From Pelargonium cotyledonis (lineage: Eukaryota; Streptophyta; Magnoliopsida; Geraniales; Geraniaceae), in the NCBI GenBank assembly GCA_036897625.1, contig JAYMTA010000034.1, positions 1 to 64,000 of the forward strand: a DNA stretch of 64,000 nt. The letters are read 5' to 3'. The position numbers and the translations under genes were made by a program. A model generated the notes under the pieces. That model saw nothing but the letters and a program-made list of their open reading frames with translations, was not told the origin of the DNA and searched no databases. Below, piece by piece: positions 1-10,226 of the stretch; position 1 is the first letter of the stretch; the number at the start of each line of letters is the position of its first letter.

Positions 1-2
1 CG

Positions 3-104
3 TGGCCCCTGCGTTGCCCGGGGGAGCCAATGAGGCTGGAAAAGATTGTTATCAGGGTGGAGAAACCGCAAAAGCCGCCGCGGTTTCCGGTGCCTTTGTA
101 TTAG
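3..104 (+). CDS. C-terminal end of a proline-rich (hydroxyproline-rich glycoprotein-like) protein, partial
   Basis: An open frame enters from the left edge and stops at TAG (102-104), giving about 33 residues. The tail reads EKIVIRVEKPQKPPRFPVPLY in three overlapping pieces: EKIVIRVEKP, then QKPPRFP, then VPLY. This basic, proline-rich ending resembles, from memory, small plant proteins annotated as hydroxyproline-rich glycoprotein family, such as At5g65660. That gene lies near the bHLH93 gene in Arabidopsis, which fits the bHLH gene at 8801. The DNA is much more GC-rich here than in the 2 kb that follow, as expected of coding sequence. The alternative frame (2) is also open and ends in TAG at 109-111 or nearby, so the frame choice is an inference. 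Confidence 0.42.
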   Translation, partial: WPLRCPGEPMRLEKIVIRVEKPQKPPRFPVPLY

Positions 105-111
105 CAGCTAG

Positions 112-2371
112 CTAGGGACATTTATTGTACATTAAGCCTAAATCTCCCAATTATTATTTTTTTAATAAAAGAAATGTTACTTTCAATTTATTTTCCTAAA
201 TATTTTGTCGTTACTACAACAAAAATATAAATATTCAATGATGGAATGGTGAAAAAAAGAGTTTATTTTTTTTGGGTATGAAAATTGGAAGAACTAAATT
301 CTGAAATGTCTGGTGGAGAGCTCATATTCTTTTGTTGAGAATTGAGTCAAGAATGTTCTACGGAAAATCAGCTCGAGTGTATGCTTTTTGTTTAGTGCTT
401 CATTGAAAATTATTGCAAATAATTCTTTATATACCAATATTCTTTCATTTTGTCCAAATATTCCAAACTCAAAGTATATATATTTAATAATTCTCAAAAT
501 AATAAAATGACAAAAACACCCTCCGAACAATATTCTCGGAATGCGAAACTATAGCCCGAATGCAGATAAAAACTCATCAGTGGCCTTGTTCGTTGGCTCA
601 TTTTGTTTTGATACGTAAGTTTCAACTCATTTCATGAACATAAATGTGTTTCTTTTCGTGCATGACACAAACATTTTAGAGAATTTTTTTTTGTTTTTTG
701 AAACCGGCCGCCCATATATATTAACTAGTTAAGTAGTCCAAAATTTACAAATATCGTTAAAGCTTAGTTGAGCTAAGTTATGGGTCTCAGGCACAATCCG
801 TCTACTTTCCCAAATACAAGTGACAAATAAAAGTTTGTTACAACCAACTTAACGTTTTCTCCTAGATTCTATACTTCTCTGTCTCTAAAATGCTGCTGAC
901 TAAAATCTCTACAAACAGAAAGTGAATCAATGAATCAGTCTTATTTGAAACTATTGATGGTAATACAACCCAGCCCTCAACTTTGGAAATGGAAGAAATA
1001 AAAGTGGGTCAATGGTGTAAATTGAGAAATGTCTTTGTTTTGATTATTAAATACTACTAGTCTTCTAGCACTTGTTGTACCAAGGAGACACAAGTGAACT
1101 AAGCAACTAATTTGCTATTATGGCTTGTGAGTGCCACAAAATTTTCCAATGAGTTGGTTGGTATATAGTATATACCATTACTTTTTGAACATCATAACCA
1201 ATATTTTGTATAAAATTCTACAATCTCAAATGGAAAGGTGCAGACCAAATTTACTCAAATCCACTTAATTATGTGGTCTGCCATGTGTTGAGAAATATAT
1301 ATTTATAATTCAACAACAAATTTAATCCTCAGTCAAAAAGAAAATAAATATTTCATTTTGTACCATGACTAGGGAAAATTAAAATAATTTAAAACGAATG
1401 GTTTTTGAAGAAGATTAAAAAAACCCACCATAATAAGTCAATGGAATACCACGTGTATTTACTAAAAATATTGTTCATCAAATCACATTTTGTGCACAAT
1501 ATATTTTGTACTAAGTAATCATGTAGAGTTTACGAGCCAAATTGGTACACCAAAATTTGTGATTGGCATCAGAGGTTGATCGAAGATGTTTATGAGCAAG
1601 CCTTGACACGCTTGGGGGGACTTGTTCGCCACTTTTTCCAAAAAAAATGTTCATTTTTTTGAAGTTTGGCCATTTTCCTGCACGAGCAGCTCTTACACTC
1701 GGGCATGAATAGAGTCCCTCCAATCAACTATAATCTTGTTCACGTAATTATGAATTTTCACTAAAATTAACGATGAAAACTTATAGACTGAACATTAAAT
1801 TTTATCCTGTTTATTGTTTTTGAAAAGTAGTAGAATATCGATTTTTTATATTTACAGAAAATCATATTTGAGAGAATAATATAAAAGTTATATCTTCACG
1901 TTTACTTGTTTAAATTCGACTTTATCAAAAAAAAAAAAAAAGTTATGAAATTTCTGATATGCTTCTTAGAATTTCAAAGAAAGATATACATAGGATGGCC
2001 AATAATTTGAAGTGAAGAAAAATAAAAATGATAGAATCATTAGTGTTTTGAAGAAAGTGATGGCAGTTATTTTCATGACCTAATATTTGCACTGTTTATG
2101 GGTTGAGTTGGCACAAGCCACCACAATCACCTTCTCCAGTTGCAAAATTGTACCAAATTTTGTACTGGTTTTCTTAATGATGTTATGCCTTTTCTGGGCA
2201 CATCCTTCACTTTTTTCCATCCAAACAAACACTTTGATTTGACCATTATTTTCTTTTATTCATCTTATATAGCTGCCTCCTCTCTCAATCTCCATTCACA
2301 AATATCTTCCTAATTAAATATCACATATTCAGGCCGAATGGAAGGTTTACGCGGTGTCTTTAGCTTGTTTA
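112..2371. other. Intergenic, no gene seen
   Basis: AT-rich DNA with many stops in all frames. Only short chance ORFs are present, and no protein family, tRNA or clear repeat boundary was recognised. Confidence 0.6.
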
Positions 2372-2959
2372 TTAGTGCTTGTTTGTTATCTCTATTTCCT
2401 TTTTAAATAAAATGTCACCTAGAAAAAATTTAAAGAAGATAGTTGTCACGTAGAATTTAAATTGTTTGGTAAAAAATCGATTTTGGCTCTTTCAAGGAGC
2501 AGAATAGTGAAAAGCTCATTAAAGGAACTGTTTTGGTGCGTGAGCAAAACAGCTCATGTGGGGAACAGTAGCTCATTTAAGGAGCTAAACGGTCGATCGT
2601 TTAATTTCATGCATGACTTTCAAGTAAAAGCATCTACCAAAACAACTTTCAGGTGAAAAGTCAATGCAATAACGGTCAACTGTTTCATTTCTGAACTGGA
2701 TAGGCTACAAACAGTCGACCGTAGTTGTTACTACGGTCTACCGTTTGGTAATTTGCACATTTTATACATCTTTAAAGTTGTTTTTTACCAAACAAACTTT
2801 TACAATTCACCCTCCTTACAGCTCCTTGCAGTCAGACATTTATCAAACATAACTGACTGTTTAGAGCATCTCCTTACAATTTCTTAAAGTTTTCACACCT
2901 TCTTTAAGCTTCTTAAAATTTTGCAAAGTTTTCAAGTAAACTACACAAACAAGCACTTA
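2372..2959. repeat. MITE-like element, about 588 bp, hAT-like
   Basis: The ends are inverted copies of each other with one mismatch: TTAGTGCTTGTTTGT at 2372-2386 and its reverse complement at 2945-2959. A second, inner inverted pair (TTGTTTGGTAAAAAA, 2462-2476 and 2781-2795) lies inside. Between them is AT-rich non-coding DNA with repeated short motifs around GGTCGACCGT-like and AAGGAGCT-like words. I see no convincing target-site duplication, so assignment to hAT is only by end sequence. It encodes nothing. Confidence 0.5.
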
Positions 2960-4383
2960 GTGATATTCGGCGAAATGTGAGTTGTGTAGCGGGTTTTTAT
3001 TTATGTAGTATCTCGAGGTCTGATTTCGAAACCGACAAAAATAAAATTGTTATTGATTCAATTCAACGGCTGGAAGCCTAGAACAACAATAAAATTTGTT
3101 TATAGAAATTTTGTATGTGAACACCATATAAAAATATGGAGCTTTTCATAGACAATGTTTAGTGGGTTCTTTAGTGGCCTTATCCTCACCTTTGGGTGAT
3201 GATGCAACTCTCTTCTCATGCATTGTTGACTTAAATATTATAATTAACCCATAGAATTTAGGTAATTAATGACTATAATTGGTTTTCTTCTTTTTTTTGG
3301 TACATAAGAAAAAATATTACAATTATAGGTCTCATAGCGACTATAATTGGTATTCTTTCTTTATTCATTTTATTAATTTGTTAATCCCATGGGCGGAAGT
3401 TTTGTAATATGATTACTATTTTAGTTATGAAAGTTAAATAGTTATTTATTTATAATATATAGCAACTATGGAGAATCTTTCAAAGTCAATGGAGTATTAA
3501 AGAACAATTCTATAATGTTAGTCATTAACTAAAACATTACGAAAGAATCCTATGATAATTGTATATAATTTGTTTAAGTTTGATTTACGAACGTCATCAT
3601 ACGAGTCTAAATGCGACATACGCATTCTGTAAAGACGAATTGTGTGGGCCGATTTCATTCCAACCGAGCATATTTAAACGTCGATCATCTTGCGAATATG
3701 TAGTGACAATTTTATTGAATCGAGCTTAAATAATAATTTAGTTAGGGAGGATTATTTTATGGATAATAATATATACTTCAATAATTTGTTTAGAGAATCA
3801 AAACTTCTATCAACTTGCACGAGTGGGATTCTACAGAGTGAACCTTTATTTCCTTTTATCTTTTGTTTGATAGTTTGTTTTATGTTACGTTGTTTTGTGT
3901 TTGTTTAGCTTCTGGTTTGCACAAAAAAGGTTAATGTATGTCGGATGAAGCTAACAATGTAACCTTTATTTCCTCTAAAGACAAAAAAAAATATGAGAAA
4001 CCTTTTATTTTGTATATATGATAAATAAATAAATTGCCTGATGTATTTGTTCATTTGATGCGTTTAAGATATATGACGCGTATGCTTGACTCAGATTATA
4101 TCAAACACATTTTTGTAAATGAGTTAGGAATATTAATTATATGCATATTTGTGAAAGTTTGAAGTATAGGAGTTTTGTGTCTTAAACCCGAAGGACAGAG
4201 TTGAGTGTTTGGGTCTTAATCCAACTTTTGAAGTTTGCACAATAATATCACATTGTTAAGTGGACACTCTCAGTCCCCGCGTGTGAGTGACATGCAAGCT
4301 CTCGTATAGCTTTTACCATGTCCATCTCAAGCTCCCGCGCGTGAGTGACATGTAGCTCGGGCTTGCAGTAAAACACGAGTGAA
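2960..4383. other. Intergenic, no gene seen
   Basis: AT-rich sequence upstream of the SANT-domain gene. Only chance ORFs under 80 codons are present, with no recognisable protein similarity. Confidence 0.6.
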
Positions 4384-4600
4384 GCCCAAGCTACCCTCAG
4401 GAAGAAATACACATAAGATAATAAGATCAAAATTTGATTGGCCAAGAAATCACAAATTCGATGGTTTCTATTTCATCACCTATTTTATGGCAAATATTTA
4501 CTAGTGGGCCATATACATTTGTGGGCCAAAATACATTTCCAATTTACAGAAAAGCCCAATAAAGTTTTGGGGCCAAAAGCCCATTATCATGTGAAGCCCA
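4384..4600 (+). promoter_or_regulatory. Cluster of site II (TGGGCY) promoter motifs
   Basis: TGGGCC occurs at 4505-4510 and 4522-4527, and its reverse-complement form AGCCCA at 4384-4389, 4553-4558, 4578-4583 and 4595-4600, all just upstream of the start codon at 4702. Site II elements are bound by TCP factors and are typical of genes active in dividing cells and of housekeeping genes. That they drive the SANT gene is an inference from position. Confidence 0.55.
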
Positions 4601-4701
4601 CTTTTGCTCATATCTCTTTGAATTTGAAAAGCGAACCCTCAAACAGTGTTGTTTCCCTCTCGAATCCCTTAACGCGAAGAACCCACCAACTGTTTGTGAA
4701 A

Positions 4702-7658
4702 ATGCCCAGGCGAATCTCCACCATCACCGCAGAGCCTTCCACTCCTCTCAGAAGATCTCCGAGGTTTCTCAATGCCCCCAACACGCCGGATCCGAAAACC
4801 CCGAAACCCAGAAGCAACAAGGAGCTCTCTTCGAAGCCTTCTCCGAGCTCAAAACGAGTCCAAGACATCCATATACGTCGCAAAGCTGATGTACCAAAGA
4901 AATTGACTGAAAAGTCGAAAAATTGTGGGAAATTGGGTTCTGGGTCGGCGAAATCTCCGGGGTTGAGTGATGGGTTCGAGGGGTTTCAAAGTCGCCGGCG
5001 ATCTTCGAGAATCGTTAATCAGCAAAAAGCCAAGGATCGAGCTGAGACGACCGGTGAAGATGGGTCTTCTAGCAAGCGTGTTTCGAGCTCAAGGCAAGCA
5101 GTTCTTGCCCAAGAAACTCGTAAAAGCCGCACTGTTGAAGTGTCGGAGAAATCTAGTAATTGGTCGAGAAGTTTCGAGATTTTGAGCGATGGTGAGGTCA
5201 ACGGGTCTGGAGAACCTAGGCGATCTTCTAGGATTTCTAAGCTGCAGAAATCTGATGGACGAGTCAAGAAGACTATAGAACATGCTTCCCAGAAGTGTAA
5301 GAGTAATGGTGTTTTATCAGATATTGGAAACATCATCAATTGTGTTTCAGGTAAGTCTACAAGAAAGAAGATTTTGTCAGATGCTAGAAAAGTTGGGGTT
5401 GGTAAAAATTTGAGCAAACAATATGAAGAAGAGAGAGTGGAAGGGGCAGTGTGCAGTGATGTTGTGAATCCTGAATTGGTGAGAGATGAGAAAGAAAGAG
5501 AAGACAATGGAGTTAAGAGGAAAAGAAAGCGAGACGCGGGTTGTAATGGGGGTTCCCAGGGGTGGACAAATGAGCAAGAGAAAGCGCTGCAGCGAGCTTA
5601 TTTTGCATCACAGCCTACACCTCATTTCTGGAAGAAGGTTGCTAAAATGGTAAGTTGCTTTGTTTGCTTTGTTTCATGGCTGCATCTGCAAGGCTTGTGT
5701 TTATGTTCTATATGCTTAATTTGATTTGATGAGATAATTTGTTGCTGTAGACATTGTATGTGATATATTCAAGACTGGTCTTATCAAGACTTGAGTTACA
5801 TGATGTTTTGGTTACATTCAAGACTTGAGTGGTCTAGTTGCATTTATATTATTCTGACTTACATGGTTTCAGCCAGTGGTTAGGGAGAGATTAGTGACCT
5901 ACGAGGAAATGTGGGAGAATTTAGGTAAGGGAAGCAAAAATGTGTAGGGGTAGGCCTAAGTTAACATGAAACGTAGTGAGGAAAGACGTGATAACATTTT
6001 GTTGTACAGTGTGTTGAGGAATCCCACGTTGGGAGAATATGAAGTATGTCGCCACTTGATATACTAGTTGGCCCTCCACCTATAAACTTTAACTTTTGGA
6101 TTGAAATAAAATTCAACATGGAATCAGAACAGATTTTGTTTTGGGCCTAGTGACCCTTCTGTCTTAGCTCCGTTCATGGTTCTCATGCAAGATCTGTTCT
6201 CTTATCCAACTTGAGCGTGAGGGGGGTGTTAAGGAATTCTACATTGGAAAAAATGTGAGTATGTCATCACTTGATAAAGTAGTTGAGAAATGGCATTATA
6301 GATCGGATGGAATGTGAGCAGAGTACCCCAAAGAGTTTGCTATAGGACTCGTGTAGACGATCCCAACATTGTTTGGGAAATGACTTGGATGTTGTTGTTG
6401 TCATCGCCGTCTGAACTGTGAGTGGCAGTCTGTTGAATAGTTATCTAAATGACAAAACAAGTTTTTGAGTGCATTCATTAATTAAGATAATAAAGTGATG
6501 GCCATGTTCGTTCACTTCATGGGTCTTTGGATCTGCACTGGGCTTGAGTATCAGTGTTTGCTCTTGCTTCATCTATTTGTTGTAATTGTTAGTCATAAAC
6601 CTGACTCGTTTCATGTCATTTAGTCAAGTATATCTGAGGATATACTGATTCTTAGTATAACAGCTCTCCTTTGGAATCTTCAATCTCCTGCTTATGTAAA
6701 CTCACAAAGCTGAATCATGATTTATATGGAGTTTCACTTAATAATATCATTGTAATGCTTCCTGATCTCGTATCAATATAATTATATTTGGGAATAGTCT
6801 ACTCTGCAAGTTCTGTAAATATAGAGATATTTATGCTTTTCATCTGTTCAAACTTTTAGCTTACATTTCCATTCAAATGAATTGCAGGTCCCTGGAAAGT
6901 CTGCACAGGAATGCTTTGATAAGATCTACTCTAATCATCAAACTCCACCACAACCTCCACCTCGTTCAAGGGCAAAAAAGTCAGATGCATCATCCGCAGA
7001 TTGTTACTCTCTGTCTGCTAGTAAACTGCTTTTGTCCCCAAAGATGAATGGTAAAAGGCTGATTAGCAATAAAAGGAAGAGCCATGTTGCACAAAAAACT
7101 GTGAGACAAATGTTACAAAAGCATTATCGAGTAGAAGAAAACTACGAAGCAGATCTCTTCTCAGTACTTGAACCCAACATAGATCCATCTGCTCACGCTG
7201 TCCAGCCAAGTGTTACACAATCTACCCCTGAGCATTTACTGAAAAAACAGGGATTTCTTCAGAAATATTTGGATAAATCTTCTTCAGGGCATAAAAATCC
7301 CATTTCAAGATTTAGTGGCTCTTGTGGGAATGTTCTTGTTAGCCCCCCAGTACTGAAGCAGGTTAAAAATAGAGCCTTGCATGAGAAGTACATTGATCAG
7401 TTACATTGCAGGGAGGCAAAGAGAAAAGCAGCATCTGCAAGAGCTGAAAAGTTCTTTACTGGGAAAGAAGATCCAAAGGAGTGTCGTGTTCAGAAAGTGG
7501 ATGTGGTTAGAGCAGCAAAAGCAGCTCTGGTTTGTGAAGCAAGAAATGCTATCAGTCAGCTTCAGCATCTTCAGGCCGATGCCATGAACGACTCTTGTGA
7601 TTTCGATGAGGATGAGGATGTTAGTAATGATGACGATGAAGGTGAAAATGAACTTTAA
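4702..7658 (+). CDS. SANT/Myb-domain nuclear protein
   Basis: Two exons, 4702-5649 and 6888-7658, joined in phase by a GT-AG intron, give about 572 residues. The start is ATG 4702 (MPRRIST); an in-frame open stretch upstream has no better ATG. Residues 1-275 are basic and rich in Ser, Lys and Arg, with several RRSSRI-type repeats (RRSSRI at about 160 and again at about 175-190), and look disordered. A SANT/Myb domain spans about 280-335: WTNEQEKALQRAY, then HFWKKVAKMVPGKSAQECFDK, read in two pieces, with the intron splitting the domain. The C terminus is acidic (DEDEDVSNDDDEGENEL). The SANT fold in plants usually binds DNA or histone tails, so a nuclear chromatin role is likely, but I do not recognise a named orthologue. 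The intron carries old transposon DNA. Confidence 0.85.
5935..6405 (+). mobile_element. 3' end of a LINE (RTE-like), split by a later insertion
   Basis: Lies in the intron of the SANT gene. The left part (about 5935-6011) and right part (about 6291-6405) match, in reverse, the two halves of the sequence at 30876-31085: GTAGGCCTAAGTTAAC in the left part, and CCCAAAGAGTTTGC and TTTGGGAAATGACTTGG in the right part. The right part ends in a TTG repeat (GTTGTTGTTG), a tail known from plant RTE-type LINEs. It is 5'-truncated and non-coding. The gap between the two parts is filled by the element at 6012-6290. Confidence 0.6.
6012..6290 (+). mobile_element. TRIM-type LTR retrotransposon fossil
   Basis: A short non-coding LTR element nested in a LINE remnant. 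Parts in order: a 5' LTR of about 107 bp beginning TGTTGAGGAATCCC (6012-6118); a primer-binding site resembling the initiator-Met tRNA type at about 6119-6130; a short internal region; a polypurine tract at 6216-6226; and the start of a 3' LTR from 6227 with the same TGTT-AGGAATT opening. No gag or pol is present, as is normal for TRIMs. It looks broken, with at least one break in the right-hand repeat. The two LTR starts have diverged clearly, so the insertion is not recent. Confidence 0.6.
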
Positions 7659-8800
7659 CTAGTCCTAAATCTTGTTGAATTTTCATCACATTGAATAGAG
7701 CTGCCATATGTGACTATTGGAGATCATGTAGTGAAGTTTTAACCAGTTTCTTGCTATTCAACATTTTGTAAATCTTGATTTTTAAACAGAAATGTGAGTC
7801 ATGCTTCCCTTGGTCTCAATTTTATCTGTTTTGGCTATGCACAGTTGCACTCTATCTACCATCCTTGTTATGCAGAAAGTTGAATTTAGATTTGCAAATC
7901 AACCATTTGGACATTGGAGCTTTCTGTAACAATGAAAACAAGTTGGATTTGCTTGGTGATCAACATCTTATTATGGGCTAAGCATGACTCAAACTTGGAC
8001 CAGACAGGAAAAGGTATGGGAAGTGATTGATGATATAGCAAATTATTGTTGTGCAATCAATTATTGTGCGCTTGGAGATAATAAATGCCGCTACAGATGG
8101 AACATTCCATGACATTCTTGTTGCAATTAATGCTTAATTCTATGCAATTTTTCTTATTAAAATATTCATTGTTGATCTTGCCTTGTGATTTTTGCATAGC
8201 CCATCATAGGTGTTTCATATTTTAGGGATGAGAGATCACTGTCCCCTACAATTGTAGATAGCAATTTTGTTCAGTAGCTTAGTAGATTGCTTCTTATACC
8301 AGTATGAGATACTAGCAAATTAACATGAAAAAAACCCTACATCATGGATTTGTGCATCATTCGTAGACCTGGCAATGCAGGTCCCGGGCCTAAACTGACA
8401 GGACGCACATGTTTTTTACGGGTAGATTTTTATCAGTTCTAATGCGTCTCACCAGCTAGTAGAAAATGTTAGAACCGACGTAAAGTTGCAAAATACATAC
8501 ACGCTTGTTTTTTTCCAGTCTGATCCACATTCAGTCAAGCTAAGGCAATAACATTATTGTTGTGTCAAGCCTCAAGATTCAGTGTGGAATTTACACTGAG
8601 ATTAGTTAGAAAATGATTATAGGATGTTAGATACTTAATTAGAGTTAGATAATACATAAAAAGTTGGGACATGGGTCTTTGTGAAGAACATTTATTTAAC
8701 ACAATCATGATCTACAACTCCCTAATCTTCCTTGAACAACAACTAAATATGAGTACATTTTATTTTTAAATCATCTATTTATTCTTGTCTTCTACAAACA
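7659..8800. other. Convergent spacer between the SANT gene and the bHLH gene
   Basis: Contains the presumed 3' UTRs of both flanking genes. A chance ORF at 7775-7981 has no recognisable features. No repeat boundaries were seen. Confidence 0.6.
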
Positions 8801-10141
8801 TCATCCTCCATACCCTGCATTTCTGAACAGAGCTTGCTTTATGTCTTCAGAGTTAATCATTGTCCTTTGCTCTTCAACCTATAAAAGTCCATTATAGTTA
8901 GTTAAGTAGATGGTTTGTTGATTCATATTAGTGAGAAAATTAGCATAAGAACATTTACAGAGACACAAACCTCTGAACAAGAAGCATGCATTGAGAAGTC
9001 ATTGAAGCAGCTTATGACACATTGTTGAATCTCAATGCCTAGAGCTTCCAATGTGTTCACTGTTGATAGCAACAATCCTGGTCTTGTGGGACAGCAGATA
9101 TCAATTCTGGTGTCTGTCTCTCTCCTCTCCACATCAAACTGTAGAGCCATTGTGGCCATCAAGATCCCAAAAAGAAAAAATCCATTGTTGAGGTGAAGAA
9201 AACTTAGAAAAGAAACCATATTAGTACCTTAGGGGAGTTTCTGAACAGCACTTCATTTTGTTTGCTCACTAAGTTCAATTGATTTGTGCTCATTTTGGTG
9301 TCTTCTTCCACTTCCTCTTCCTGCAACTTGTTGATTCTCTCCAGAAGCTCCTTAATGTAATCTATGGTGTCTCCAAGAATGGAGGTTCTGTCCATCTGCT
9401 AACATTATATTGATTCAGTACATACATCTATACATACATATTGTTGTTTATGTTAATTGACTCATTTCTTGAAATATTGATGAACACAGGACACAACATC
9501 ACCTTGCTGATTTTGGGAACTATTGATCTGAGCATGGAGAGTCTGTCATTGAGGCGCTTCCTTCTTCTCCTCTCTGCCATTAGATTCTTTGAGGGCTGTC
9601 CTTCCAATTTCTTGGCCTTGTTGCTCATCTTCTTGGTCTCTCCACTGCACAAACCCATGTTGAATTTCGAAGGAACCACCATGTCTCCACCACTGGATGC
9701 TTGCTCCATCTCCATTTTGCAGCAGCTGGTGGTGCTGCTGGTTTTGGTCCCCTCCAAGCCATGATGTTGGTGAAGAAACCCAGATGGGTCTTCAGCTTCA
9801 AAGCTCTTGTCTTGTTGCTGAAATGGCAGCACTGTTGTTGCTGATTCATCAATCTGGTGGTCTTGTGGTGGTGGTGGGGCTGTGAAGGCATCAAGAAAAG
9901 AAGGGTAGGGCTCAGAGAAATTAGGGCAACAATCAAAGGTTGGAGGCAGAGAAGGGTCTGTTGGGGTTGAGATTAGGCCCAGAAATGAAGGATTTGAAGC
10001 CAAGAACAGTTCTGGGTTCTCATCAAAAACATCAAAGTTCCAACCAGTTTGGAGCAAATGGTCACCAAAACTGGTGGAGCTCCAAGGCTCTCTTCTTGGA
10101 GCCGAAAGATCCTCCAAGAAACCATGCTGTGTGAGCTCCAT
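8801..10141 (-). CDS. bHLH transcription factor, bHLH93/bHLH61 type
   Basis: Four exons on the minus strand: 10141-9503, 9395-9228, 9138-8971 and 8878-8801, all GT-AG and in phase, giving 350 residues (Arabidopsis bHLH93 is about 351). The first third is acidic and Pro/Ser/Phe-rich. The basic region ([20 protein letters not shown], about residues 185-204) carries the E-R-R-R residues that read E-box DNA, followed by the helix-loop-helix ([20 protein letters not shown]). The last 85 residues form an ACT-like domain ([20 protein letters not shown]) and end in [10 protein letters not shown]. Family members act as nuclear dimers; bHLH93 (NFL) is reported to promote flowering in non-inductive days through gibberellin. 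Its neighbour, the BXL6-type gene, is also its neighbour in Arabidopsis (At5g10560/At5g10570). Confidence 0.93.
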
Positions 10142-10214
10142 TTCTTTTGCTTTTTCTTCTTCTCAATAATCTGAGAAGAGCACTGATGATCCAAAAGGGA
10201 GAGAAAGTGGAAGG

Positions 10215-10226
10215 AATATATATAAA
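10215..10226 (-). promoter_or_regulatory. TATA box of the bHLH gene
   Basis: TTTTATATATAT on the minus strand, 74-85 bases upstream of the ATG at 10141. That would leave a 5' UTR of about 45 bases. It is the nearest well-formed TATA motif; a second (TTTTTATATA) lies about 15 bases further upstream. Confidence 0.45.

Noticed and set aside
4608-5577. Several antisense ORFs up to 162 codons opposite the SANT gene exon
   Set aside because: They are shadows of a GC-rich coding exon in other frames, with no family resemblance.
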